Source of the DNA: Reyranella sp.
Lineage (GTDB): Bacteria; Pseudomonadota; Alphaproteobacteria; Reyranellales; Reyranellaceae
Length of the DNA: 48,067 bases
Direction of reading: 5' to 3'
NCBI GenBank assembly: GCA_029946105.1
Contig: JAQSDW010000008.1
Span: forward strand, 4,648 to 52,714
Shown here: in pieces, positions 16,539-24,328 of the stretch
How positions within the stretch are numbered: position 1 is the first letter of the stretch
How the letters are laid out: each line of letters begins with the position of its first letter
Position numbers and translations under genes: made by a program
Notes under the pieces: model-generated
Told to the model about the DNA's origin: nothing
Seen by the model: only the letters and a program-made list of their open reading frames with translations
Databases searched by the model: none

Positions 16539-17341
16539 GAACGGCCGCCTTGCGGGCGTCCCGGCAGCGCCGCTTCGATGGCTGAGGCCGCAGCGCGCAG
16601 CTCGGGCAGAAACCGCGTCATCGCCACCTCCGGCGAGGTGCGCTGCAGGCTGGTGCTGAGATTGAGCGCGGCGATCGGCCGACCACCAGCGCGGTCGTGC
16701 AGCGGCACGGAGAGGCCGGCGACGCCGTCATCCATCACGCCGTTGAAGTAGCAGAAGCCGTCGCGGCGGGCCGCCGCGATGCAGTCGCGGATGTCGACCT
16801 CCTCGAACGGCGTGCGCTCGGTGTAGCGCCGGCGCGGCCATTGCTTCAGGAAAGCGGCGAGCTGCGCCGGCTCGAGCGCGCCGAGCAAGATCAGGCCCAT
16901 CGACGAGGTGTGTGCCGGGATGCGCGCGCCGAGATCGAGCCGAAGGTGCAGCGCGCGAAGACAGCGCCCGCACGACGTAGACGACATCCAGCAGATCGAG
17001 GACGCCGATCGACACCGTCTCGTTCAGCCGCTCGGCCAGCCGTTTGGCCACCGACTCGCCGACTCCGAACAGCGGCTGTGCCGAAAGCCAAGTGAAGCCG
17101 AGTTCAAGCACGCGCGATGTCAACGCATAGCGTTTGCCGTCAAAGCTTGCATAGCCGAGCGCCTGCAGGGTCATCAGCAGCCGACGCGCGCCGGCACGCG
17201 TCAGTCCCGCCGTAGCGGCGGCCTCGGCCGAGGTGAGCGCGGTGCGCCCGGCGCCGAAGGCGCGCAGAAGCGCCAACCGCGGGCGAACGACTGCACTGCT
17301 ACTCGCCCCTCCTTCTCCGTCTTGCCGGGACTATTTCTCAT
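16535..17341 (-). pseudogene. IclR-type regulator (PcaR/PobR-like) with two frameshifts
   Basis: From ATG 17341 the frame begins MRNSPGKTEKEGRVAVQSFARG, the usual start of PcaR/PobR-type IclR proteins. The continuation LALLRAFGAGRTALTSAEAA, helix-turn-helix and LTSRVLELGFTWLSAQPLF is in another frame, reached only if one base is restored near 17277. Near 16958, after VVYVVRALSS, the frame changes again; the ligand-binding part LHLRLDLGARIPAHTSSMGL continues in the first frame, as if one base had been added in a GCGCGC run. The rest runs to 16535 intact. So it carries one missing and one extra base. As it stands no full regulator can be made. It diverges from the broken Bug gene and overlaps the M24 gene. 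Confidence 0.85.
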
Positions 17342-17498
17342 GACCTGATGCCACTCCATGTGGCGATGCAGTGCAAGCCCTTTGCAGTATCACTCGTTCC
17401 CACAGCGCACGACGCGTGCGCTCTGCGCACCCTCTCCTTGTTGACCCGTCCGAGAGAATCGCCGCAGTCTGACTGTTCCTCTTCCGGAGTTTCGAACC

Positions 17499-18473
17499 AT
17501 GAGCCTCACGCGACGTCTTTGTCTGGCCGCCGGTGTCGGGTTGCCGCTGTTTGGTCGCTCCGCGTCGGCACAATCGTTCGGCGATGGCCGGCCGCTCCAC
17601 TGGGTCGTTCCCTTTCCGCCCGGCGGCCAGACCGATTCGACGGCCCGCGTCGTCGCCCAAGGTCTCGCCCGGTTGCTGCCCGCGACCATCGTCGTTTAGA
17701 ACCGCGGCGGCGGCCAAGGCACCGTCGGCAGCAACCAGGTGCGCCAGTCGGCGCCTGACGGCCTCACATAGCTGTGCAGTGCCAACATCTTCGCGATGGG
17801 CCGTCACATCCTGAAGAGCACGCCCTACGATCCGCAGACCCACTTCCAGCCAGTCGCCCGCGTCGGCGAGGCGCCACTGGTCGTACTGGCAGCCAATAGC
17901 ATGCCGGCGAACACTCTGGGCGAGCTGGTGATCGCGGCCCGTCGCGAGCCGCAGCGTTACTCGTTCGCCGTGTCCTCGCTCGGCGCCGCCGGCCATCTCG
18001 CGACCATCGATTTCAACCGGCTGGCCGGCGTCGATATCAGCATGGTGCCGTATCGCGGCGCCGCAGCTGCCCTCACCGACATCGCCGGCAACAACGTCCA
18101 GCTCTTCATTGATGCCGGCGTCGCCGCCATGCAGCAGGTCCGTGCCGGCCGGATGAAGGTGCTCGCGATCGCCACGACGACCCGCAGCCCGCTGGCACCG
18201 GAGATTCCGACCGCCGCCGAATCCGGCTTGCCCGGTTTCGAGTTCAAAAGCTGGTATGGCGTCTGGGCGCCCCTGCAGATGCCGCCGGCGATATTGGCCA
18301 AACTGGTTGACGGCTTGCAGCGCACAATGGCCGACGAGGAGGTACGTCGTCTGCTCCTCGCGCTCGGGACGGTGCCCGCCTTCGAGGGTCCGAAGGCCTT
18401 CGCCGACTTCATCGCCCGCGATGTCGAACGCAACGTTGCCCTGCTGCGCGCGGTGAACTTCAAGCCGGAATAA
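17499..18473 (+). pseudogene. Bug/TctC-type solute receptor with two in-frame TAG codons
   Basis: The frame starts ATG 17499 after CCGGAG and encodes a signal peptide (SLTRRLCLAAGVGLPLF...SASA), then LHWVVPFPPGGQTDSTARVVA, the ligand loop of Bug receptors. It is stopped by TAG at 17697 (normally Glu in VVVENRGG) and again by TAG at 17769 (in the motif APDGYTLL, here APDGLT-stop-L). After that the same frame runs on unbroken to the end: FAMGRHILKSTPYDP, SSLGAAGHLATIDF, MVPYRGAAAALTD and IPTAAESGLPGFEF are typical. Total length would be about 324 codons, normal for the family. Two nonsense codons and no frameshift point to a recent loss. It lies divergent from the broken IclR gene. Confidence 0.9.
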
Positions 18474-18517
18474 TCCAGGGACTTCCGCCCCGCGCCGGTT
18501 TGCGCCACTCTCCCGGA

Positions 18518-18590
18518 ATGATGAGCGCCGAGCAGAACGAGCTGATCACCCGTATCGGTCCGGGCACCATGTGTGGCGCCTTGATGCGGC
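18518..18590 (+). pseudogene. N-terminal stub of a Rieske ring-hydroxylating oxygenase
   Basis: Starting ATG 18518, about 24 codons encode MSAEQNELITRIGPGT followed by CGALMR. This is the standard beginning of phthalate dioxygenase-type Rieske oxygenase large subunits (pattern ENELLTRVGPGTPMGELMRRYW). The match ends abruptly at 18590, where glutamine synthetase-like sequence begins in a different frame. No Rieske centre follows, so this is only a stub left by a deletion or rearrangement. Confidence 0.7.
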
Positions 18591-18818
18591 AAGCTCGATC
18601 CCGGCCCCTCGGCCGACACGCCTTACGAGACCCAGGCGCCGGCCCTGCCGCGCAGCTTGACCGAGGCGCTGGAGGCGCTCCGTGGCGACCAAGCGCTGCG
18701 CGAGGGCTTCGGCGACTTCTTCGTCGACTATCATCTCAAGCTGAAGCGGGCCGTGATCGACCGTTTCAACGCCGACGTCAGCGACTGGGAGCAGCGCGAG
18801 TATTTCTCGCTTTTCTGA
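18591..18818 (+). pseudogene. C-terminal fragment of a glutamine synthetase-like enzyme
   Basis: The frame beginning AAG 18591 reads KLDPGPSADTPYE, then LPRSLTEALEALRGDQALRE, FVDYHLKLKRAVIDRFNA and SDWEQREYFSLF before TGA at 18816. This is the closing segment of type I/III glutamine synthetases and gamma-glutamylamide ligases (LPRSL-EAL-AL, then W-x-x-x-x-Y-x-x-x-F). The catalytic barrel is absent. It is joined directly to the Rieske stub, out of frame with it. It precedes the LysE gene by 13 bp. Confidence 0.75.
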
Positions 18819-18831
18819 GAGGAGCGCCGTC

Positions 18832-19443
18832 GTGAGCCTCGAATTCCTGATCACCTCTCTCATCATCGTCGCCTCGCCCGGCACCGGCGCGCTCTACACG
18901 ATGGCGGCAGGTCTTTCGCGCGGCTCACGCGCCAGCGTCGTGGCGGCGTTCGGCTGCACGCTGGGCTGCGTGCCGCACATGGCCGCAGCGATCCTGGGCC
19001 TCGCGGCGCTGCTGCATGCCAGCGCGCTCGCCTTCGAAACCTTCAAGTATCTCGGCGTCGCCTATCTGCTCTACATGGCCTGAAACACGCTGCAGGAACG
19101 CGGCGCGCTCAGTGTCGGCAGGGAGAGCGGCGCCCGGACGGTGAGGCAGGTGACGGTCGAAGCCGTGCTGATCAACATCCTCAATCCCAAGCTGTCGATC
19201 TTCTTCCTGGCGTTCCTCCCGCAGTTCGTGAGCGCGGACGAGGCACATCCGCTGCCGCACATGCTGATGCTGAGCGCCGTCTTCATGCAGATGACCTTCG
19301 TGGTCTTTGCGGGCTACGGCCTGTTCGCCGCCTCGGTGCGCGACCACGTGATCTCTCGGCCCAGGGTCATGACCTGGATGCGGCGGACCTTCGCCGGCGC
19401 TTTCGCGGCGCTCGGCGCCAAGCTCGCTTTCACTGAGCGTTGA
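18832..19443 (+). pseudogene. LysE/RhtB-family exporter interrupted by TGA
   Basis: Start GTG 18832 with GAGAGGAG upstream. The first 83 residues carry the family start (ITSLIIVASPGTGALYTMAAGL) and two to three helices, ending YLGVAYLLYMA. The next codon is TGA (19081-19083), where the family has Trp (YLLYMAWNTL). The frame then continues unbroken with NTLQERGAL, VLINILNPKLSIFFLAFLPQF and further helices to TGA 19441. One substitution (TGG to TGA) explains the loss. Intact it would be about 203 aa, a normal amino-acid exporter. Confidence 0.88.
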
Positions 19444-19447
19444 GTCC

Positions 19448-19921
19448 CTAGCTGCCCGCCAGCATCTTGTTCCAGCGCTTCTGCATCTCGGCCGGGCTCA
19501 CCTGCTCCTTGGGCGTGGCGAGAGACCAGCGATAGCCGAAGGGACAAGCCACCATGCCCATACGGTCTCCATAAAACTCGTCCTGTACCGGGCGCACCAC
19601 GGTGGCGCCCGCCTTGACGGCCCGCTCGACCGCCGCATCGGCATCCGGCACCTCGATGCGGAAGGCGACGGGCGAGCCGCCAATGGATGCCGGACTCCTG
19701 GCGCCAAAGTCGGGATACTCGTCGTTCAGCATCAGCACGCTGTCGCCGATTCTGATCTCGGCATGGCCGACCCTGCCCGAGGGCTCGGACAGCCGGAACT
19801 GCTCCACGGCGCCGAACGCCTTGGTGTAGAAGGCGATCGCCGCCTTGGCGTCATGAACCGTCGCGTGGGCACGCAGGGTCTGGTCTGAAGCATGACCCGA
19901 AACCTTCTGTTTTGCCGCCAT
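19448..19921 (-). CDS. VOC (glyoxalase/PhnB-like) family protein
   Basis: 157 aa. Two beta-alpha-beta-beta-beta units: HATVHDAKAAIAFYTKAFGAVE then GDSVLMLNDEYPDFG, and VPDADAAVERAVKAGATVV with DRMGMVACPFGYRWSLAT. The pattern (FYTKAFGA, DE.P.FG, GDR.G...DPFGY.W) is the PhnB-like subfamily, often of unknown function. Possible metal ligands include Glu and the second-unit positions, but the usual His is not obvious. It is divergent from a TetR gene, with a palindrome between them, so it is probably controlled by that regulator. Confidence 0.85.
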   Translation of the reverse strand: MAAKQKVSGHASDQTLRAHATVHDAKAAIAFYTKAFGAVEQFRLSEPSGRVGHAEIRIGDSVLMLNDEYPDFGARSPASIGGSPVAFRIEVPDADAAVERAVKAGATVVRPVQDEFYGDRMGMVACPFGYRWSLATPKEQVSPAEMQKRWNKMLAGS

Positions 19922-19943
19922 GGCATCACCTGTGTTATATTAC

Positions 19944-19958
19944 GTTACGTACCGTAAC
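19944..19958. promoter_or_regulatory. Palindromic candidate operator between VOC and TetR genes
   Basis: GTTACG-TAC-CGTAAC is an inverted repeat with 6-bp arms and a 3-bp centre, 8 bp before the TetR start and 22 bp before the VOC start. The flanks are strikingly A/T-rich (tgttatatta and attaatag) in a GC-rich window. It is where a TetR dimer would be expected to shut off both divergent promoters. Confidence 0.65.
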
Positions 19959-19966
19959 ATTAATAG

Positions 19967-20560
19967 ATGCCACGTCAACCCCAAGCACTTCGGCCCGCGC
20001 GCGGGCGGCCCCGCGATCCGCGCACCCGCGCCGCCATCCTCGCGGCGGCGCGCGCGTTGCTAGAGCGCGGCGGACTGACGGCCGTCACCATCGAGGCGAT
20101 CGCACAGAAGGCCGGCGTCAGCCGTCCCACGATCTATCGCTACTGGTCCAACGCGCCGGCCGTCGCCATGGCGGCATTTCTCGAAGCAACCGGTGCGCCC
20201 GACGCGGCCAAGACCGGCCGCACGCCGCTTGCCGCATTGCGCGCCCAACTCCATGCCGTGGCCGACGCCTTCGCCGCCCCGACCGGCCGCAGCGTCGCCG
20301 CCATGGTCGCCGCCGCGCAATCGGAGACCGAACTCGCCAAGGCGTTCCGCCACGAATTCATCGCCCGCAACCGCGATGCCACCCGCCTGCTGCTGGAGCG
20401 CTGCATCGCAGACGGGCTCGTGACACCGCCCGCTGACATGGAACTCGCGCTCGACCTGATTTTCGGGCCGCTGTTCTACCGCCTGCTGATGGGCCACGCG
20501 CCGATTACGCGCGGCTTCGTCGACCGGCTGATCGATACGGTCATCCGCGCGTCCGCCTGA
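19967..20560 (+). CDS. TetR family transcriptional regulator
   Basis: 197 aa. The N-terminal helix-turn-helix lies at about residues 42-60 (TIEAIAQKAGVSRPTIYRYW), after a basic Arg/Pro leader GRPRDPRTRAAIL. The C-terminal half is a helical ligand-binding domain of the TetR_C type (FGPLFYRLLMGHAPI). Start ATG 19967 has no clear ribosome-binding site, and the message may be nearly leaderless. It probably represses itself and the divergent VOC gene. Its 3' end overlaps the convergent nitronate monooxygenase gene by 20 bp. Confidence 0.93.
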   Translation: MPRQPQALRPARGRPRDPRTRAAILAAARALLERGGLTAVTIEAIAQKAGVSRPTIYRYWSNAPAVAMAAFLEATGAPDAAKTGRTPLAALRAQLHAVADAFAAPTGRSVAAMVAAAQSETELAKAFRHEFIARNRDATRLLLERCIADGLVTPPADMELALDLIFGPLFYRLLMGHAPITRGFVDRLIDTVIRASA

Positions 20561-21614
20561 GCGCGGCCTCGGTCTCGCGCACCATCGCCGCGATCAGCTC
20601 GCCCGCCGGCATTTCGCGCGCCAGCGTCGGCGCCTGGCCGCTCCACAGCGACGTGAAGTCGATCGAGCCCTTGGCCTCGGCAGGACCGCGCAGCGGCTGC
20701 GTTGCCTCGGCCGCGAGCGGAAAGGCCGGCGCGTCGGCGCTCATCGGGCCGATCTCGCGGATGATACGGTTCACGATGCCGCGCGCCGGCCGGCCGGTGA
20801 ACACGTTGGTGAGCACCGTGCTGTTGTCGTTGGCCTGCTTCAGCGCCGCGCGATGCAGCGCCGTTGTCTTGGCCTCCGGCGTCAGCATGAAGGCGGTGCC
20901 GATCTGCGCCCCGGCGGCACCCAGCGCCAGGGCCGCCGCGATCCCCCGTCCGTCGCCGATACCGCCCGCGGCGATCACGGGAATCTTCACCGCATCGACG
21001 ACCTGCGGCACCAGCGCCATCGTGCCCGCCTGACGGGAGATGTCGTCGACCAGGAACATGCCGCGATGGCCGCCCGCCTCCCCTCCCTGGGCAATCACCG
21101 CATCGGCGCCCTCGCCTTCCAGCCAGCGCGCCTCCTCGGCGGTGGTCGCCGAACTCAGGATCAGGATTTTTGCGGCCTTCAGCCGCTTGACCAGGGCGCT
21201 GTCGGGCAGGCCGAAGTGAAAGCTCGCCACCTTGGGCATGAACTCGATCAGGAGATCGCAGAACGACGCATCGAACGCCGCGCGCGAGGCTCCCTTGGCA
21301 TCGGGCGGAAGGCCGAGTTCGCCATAGTAGGCGGCGAGCCTCTGCCGCCAGCGCGCGGCGCGCGCCGCATCCGGCACGGGCGGCTTGTGGGCGAAGAAGT
21401 TGATGTTGAACGGCCGGCCGGTGCCCTGCTGGACCATCTGGATTTCCTGTCGGGTGCCCTCGGGCGTCAGCATCGCGGCGGCGATGGAGCCAAGCGCCCC
21501 TGCTTCCGAGGTGGCTATCGCCATCTGCGGCGAGGTCACGCCCGCCATCGGCGCCTGCAGGATGGGATGCTCTGTGCCGAAGAGATCGAGCAGACGACGG
21601 TCCTGCCACTTCAT
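20541..21614 (-). CDS. Nitronate monooxygenase family flavoenzyme
   Basis: 357 aa FMN-binding TIM barrel of the NMO/2-nitropropane dioxygenase family. Motifs: HPILQAPMAGVTSPQMAIA at the start, VIAQGGEAGGHRG with the likely catalytic His, IPVIAAGGIGDGRGIAAALALGA for phosphate binding, and QIGTAFMLTPEA. It would oxidise alkyl nitronates (for example propionate-3-nitronate) to carbonyl and nitrite. Start ATG 21614 (MKWQDRRLLDLFG) has GGGAG nine bases upstream; an in-frame start 10 codons earlier is less likely. It is divergent from a LysR gene, so probably regulated by it. Confidence 0.92.
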   Translation of the reverse strand: MKWQDRRLLDLFGTEHPILQAPMAGVTSPQMAIATSEAGALGSIAAAMLTPEGTRQEIQMVQQGTGRPFNINFFAHKPPVPDAARAARWRQRLAAYYGELGLPPDAKGASRAAFDASFCDLLIEFMPKVASFHFGLPDSALVKRLKAAKILILSSATTAEEARWLEGEGADAVIAQGGEAGGHRGMFLVDDISRQAGTMALVPQVVDAVKIPVIAAGGIGDGRGIAAALALGAAGAQIGTAFMLTPEAKTTALHRAALKQANDNSTVLTNVFTGRPARGIVNRIIREIGPMSADAPAFPLAAEATQPLRGPAEAKGSIDFTSLWSGQAPTLAREMPAGELIAAMVRETEAALRRTRG

Positions 21615-21667
21615 GTGCGCTACTCCCGAGAGGTTCGGCGGCATTCTAGTACGTTGCCAAATATCTC

Positions 21668-21702
21668 AAATAGCGATTTATACCGATTACTAGCATCTGC
21701 TA
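21668..21702. promoter_or_regulatory. Two short dyads between nitronate monooxygenase and LysR genes
   Basis: AAATAGCGATTT (21668-21679) has 4-bp arms and TAGCATCTGCTA (21691-21702) has 5-bp arms around two bases. They lie in an A/T-rich stretch in the 99-bp divergent gap and just before the LysR start. LysR proteins bind such partly symmetric pairs, and the layout suits self-control plus activation of the neighbouring gene. No clear -35/-10 pair can be named. Confidence 0.45.
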
Positions 21703-21713
21703 ATGTGATGCTT

Positions 21714-22586
21714 ATGGACGCCAAGGATCTCGTCACCTTCGAAGCCGTCGCCCGGCTGGGCGGCATGGGACGCGCCGCGCACGAATTGAACACGGTGCAA
21801 TCCAACGTGACCCAGCGCGTGCGCCGACTGGAGGAAGTGCTGGGCGTCGCCCTGTTCGAGCGAAGCCGGGCCGGCACAAGGCTGACGCCGGCGGGCAAGC
21901 GGCTGATGCCCTATGCGTCGCGGGTCGGCGCGCTCCTCGCCGAGGCGAGCCGCGCCGCACGCGACGACGGCGCGCCGCTCGGCACCCTCACCATCGGCTC
22001 ATTGGAAACCACGGCGGCGCTTCGCCTGTCGCCGATCCTGGCCGAGTATGCGCGCGCCCATCCCGGTGTCGACCTCGTGCTGCGCACCGGCACGACGGCC
22101 GAGCTGATCGAACGCGTGCTCGAACGCGAACTGGAAGGCGCTTTCGTCTGCGGGCCGGTCGCCCACCCCCTGCTGCTCTCCACGCCCGTCTTCGAGGAGG
22201 AGCTGGCGCTGCTGAGCGCGCCATCGCATCGCTCGGTCACCTCGCTCCTCGCCCGGCCCGATCTCCGCCTCGTCATCCTTCGGGCCGGCTGCTCCTACCG
22301 CCAGCGCCTGGAAGAGGTGCTGGCACGACGCGGCATCGTCGGACTGCGGCGTCTCGAATTCGGAACGCTCGAGGCGATCCTGGGGGCGGTCGCCGCCGAC
22401 CTAGGCATCACCTTGCTGCCGCGCGCCCTGATCGGCCCGGTCTGGCGTGGCGGACGCATAGCATCGCATCGGCTGCCACCGGCCGAGGCGCGCGTGCAGA
22501 CCGTCTTCGTGCGCCGCCACGACATGCTGTGCTCCAGCGCCCTGACGGCGTTCCAGAAACACGCGATGAAGGGGAGAGCGAAATGA
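21714..22586 (+). CDS. LysR family transcriptional regulator
   Basis: 290 aa. The winged helix-turn-helix is residues 1-60: MDAKDLVTFEAVARLGGMGR, then HELNTVQSNVTQRVRRLEE and LFERSRAGTRLTPAG. It is followed by the linker helix and a periplasmic-binding-like effector domain (GTLTIGSLETTAAL ... LEFGTLEAILGAVAADLGITLLPR). Start ATG 21714 gives the normal LysR beginning; Met two codons upstream (21708) is an alternative. No strong ribosome-binding site is seen. It probably controls the divergent nitronate monooxygenase. Confidence 0.93.
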   Translation: MDAKDLVTFEAVARLGGMGRAAHELNTVQSNVTQRVRRLEEVLGVALFERSRAGTRLTPAGKRLMPYASRVGALLAEASRAARDDGAPLGTLTIGSLETTAALRLSPILAEYARAHPGVDLVLRTGTTAELIERVLERELEGAFVCGPVAHPLLLSTPVFEEELALLSAPSHRSVTSLLARPDLRLVILRAGCSYRQRLEEVLARRGIVGLRRLEFGTLEAILGAVAADLGITLLPRALIGPVWRGGRIASHRLPPAEARVQTVFVRRHDMLCSSALTAFQKHAMKGRAK

Positions 22587-22719
22587 TGCGTGGCAGCACC
22601 GCCATCTTCTGCGATGAGCCGCCGCCGCCTCTCCGAATCGTGACTTCCCCGGATGGATCTTCGGGATCATTGCACGTAGCTGCTTCTGTCGAGCAAGAGA
22701 TCCAGCGTTGGAGGATCGG

Positions 22720-22824
22720 ATGGCGTTGAGACTTGTCCTGATCGCACTGCTACTGATGCCATTGGCAGCCTGTGGCCCGCCCCAGCCCTGTCCGTGGGAC
22801 TGCACGCGGCAGCGGGGCAACTGA
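22720..22824 (+). CDS. Very small lipoprotein, 34 aa
   Basis: Start ATG 22720 is preceded by a good GGAGG site (TTGGAGGATCGG). The peptide has a hydrophobic signal segment MALRLVLIALLLMPLAACG whose LAAC is a clear lipobox; cleavage would leave a lipid-modified Cys and about 16 residues (GPPQPCPWDCTRQRGN). The mature part has two more Cys that could form a disulfide. It lies 69 bp before the amidase operon and may share its transcript. Very short alphaproteobacterial lipoproteins of this kind are usually missed by gene finders. No function is assigned. Confidence 0.7.
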   Translation: MALRLVLIALLLMPLAACGPPQPCPWDCTRQRGN

Positions 22825-22893
22825 CGCGACATCGGCATACTTGCAAACTGACGGCTTCTCCCGGACGCTGCGGCGATTGAAGGAGAAGCGTTC

Positions 22894-24300
22894 ATGGACC
22901 TCTGGCAATACGATGCGACCGACTTGGCGCGCCTCATCCGCACCGGGCAGGCCTCGGCCCGCGAAGCCGTCGATTCGGTGCTGGCCCGCCTGCACAAGGT
23001 CAATCCGGCGATCAATGCCGTGGTGCGTGTGCTGGAAGACGAGGCGCGCGCCCAGGCCGAGACCGCCGACGCCGCCCGCGCCCGCGGCTACGCACTGCCG
23101 CCGCTCCATGGCGTGCCGGTCACGACCAAAATCAATGTCGATCAGGCAGGCTTGCCGACCGACAACGGCGTCATACCGCTGAAGGACTTCATCGCCAAGG
23201 AAGACAGTCCGGTCGTCGCCAACCTGAAGCATGCCGGCGCTATCATCGTCGGCCGCACCAATGCGCCGGCCTTCTCGATGCGCATCTTCACCGACAATGC
23301 GCTGCACGGCCGCACGCTCAATCCGCGCGATCCCTCGGTGACGCCGGGTGGCTCGAGCGGCGGCGCGGGGGCAGCTGTCGCCACCGGCATCGGCCCGATT
23401 GCCCACGGTAACGATATCGGCGGCTCTGTCCGCATCCCAGCCTACTGCAACGGCGTCGTCGGCCTGCGTACGGGCTTTGCCCGCATCCCGTCCCTCAATC
23501 CCAGTGCGGCGGCGACGGGACGCCCGATCGGTGCCGTTCTGATGGCGGTGCAGGGCCCGCACACGCGCACGGTGCGCGATGCGCGCCTGGCGCTCGAAGT
23601 GATGGCGCGCGGCGACCGCCGCGACTGGCGCTGGAACGACGTGCCGATGCAGGGCCCGCCGCCGGCGCGGCCGATCAAGGTCGCGATCGTACCCGAAGTG
23701 CCGGGAGGCAAGAGCCATCCCGCGCAGGTCGCCGCGGTGCGTCAGGCCGGCAAGCATCTGCAGGCCGCGGGCTACGTCGTCGAGGAAGTGCTGCCGCCCG
23801 ACATCGAGCGCGGCGTGGCGCTCTGGCACGAGATCTGTATCACCGACGTGTTCGGTGGGTTGTGGCCCACGATGCAGAAGATGGGCGACCCCGACGGCAT
23901 TGCCGCGATGAAGGGCTGGCTCGAGATTCACAAGCCGGTCGATCTCGCGACCTATGTTGCCGCCCTCACCGAACGCGAAAGCCTGCTGTTCCGCTGGATG
24001 AGCTTCATGCAGCAATGGCCGCTGGTCGTCCTGCCGACACTCTGCGATCTGCCGCCCAAGCAGGTGGCCGACATCACCAAGGACGGTCAGGCGCAGGTTC
24101 TGGATGCGATGCGCCCTGCCCTGCTCGCCCCGCTTCTCGGACTGCCCGGCCTCGCCGTGCCGGTCGGCAGCCAGGGCAAGCTGCGCACCGGCGTCCAGAT
24201 CATGTCGATGCGCAACCGCGAGGACCTCTGCCTCGATGCCGGCGAGGTGATCGAGGCGGCGGAGGGCATCGTGACGCCGATCGATCCGGCGACGACCTGA
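22894..24300 (+). CDS. Amidase (amidase-signature family), second copy
   Basis: 468 aa with the full triad Lys79 (PVTTKINVD), Ser154 in GGSSGG and nucleophile Ser178 in DIGGSVRIPAY, at the correct 24-residue spacing. The sequence differs widely from the amidase encoded at 5569-6993 outside the motifs, so it is not a recent duplicate. Start ATG 22894 has AAGGAGAAG upstream. It opens a plus-strand operon with a hydroxyacid dehydrogenase, an amidohydrolase, a Bug receptor and a MetE-like protein. That suggests uptake and breakdown of an amide- or ring-containing compound. Confidence 0.93.
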   Translation: MDLWQYDATDLARLIRTGQASAREAVDSVLARLHKVNPAINAVVRVLEDEARAQAETADAARARGYALPPLHGVPVTTKINVDQAGLPTDNGVIPLKDFIAKEDSPVVANLKHAGAIIVGRTNAPAFSMRIFTDNALHGRTLNPRDPSVTPGGSSGGAGAAVATGIGPIAHGNDIGGSVRIPAYCNGVVGLRTGFARIPSLNPSAAATGRPIGAVLMAVQGPHTRTVRDARLALEVMARGDRRDWRWNDVPMQGPPPARPIKVAIVPEVPGGKSHPAQVAAVRQAGKHLQAAGYVVEEVLPPDIERGVALWHEICITDVFGGLWPTMQKMGDPDGIAAMKGWLEIHKPVDLATYVAALTERESLLFRWMSFMQQWPLVVLPTLCDLPPKQVADITKDGQAQVLDAMRPALLAPLLGLPGLAVPVGSQGKLRTGVQIMSMRNREDLCLDAGEVIEAAEGIVTPIDPATT

Positions 24301-24328
24301 AGACCTTACCGCCCCAAGGAAAAACGAC

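Noticed and set aside
17697-17771. TAG codons decoded as pyrrolysine or another amino acid
   Set aside because: Other genes here end in TAG (for example the GNAT-side, thioesterase and dehydrogenase genes), no pyl genes are seen, and neighbouring genes are also broken by unrelated lesions.
19081-19083. TGA read as Trp in LysE
   Set aside because: TGA ends many intact genes in the window, and TGG is used freely for Trp.
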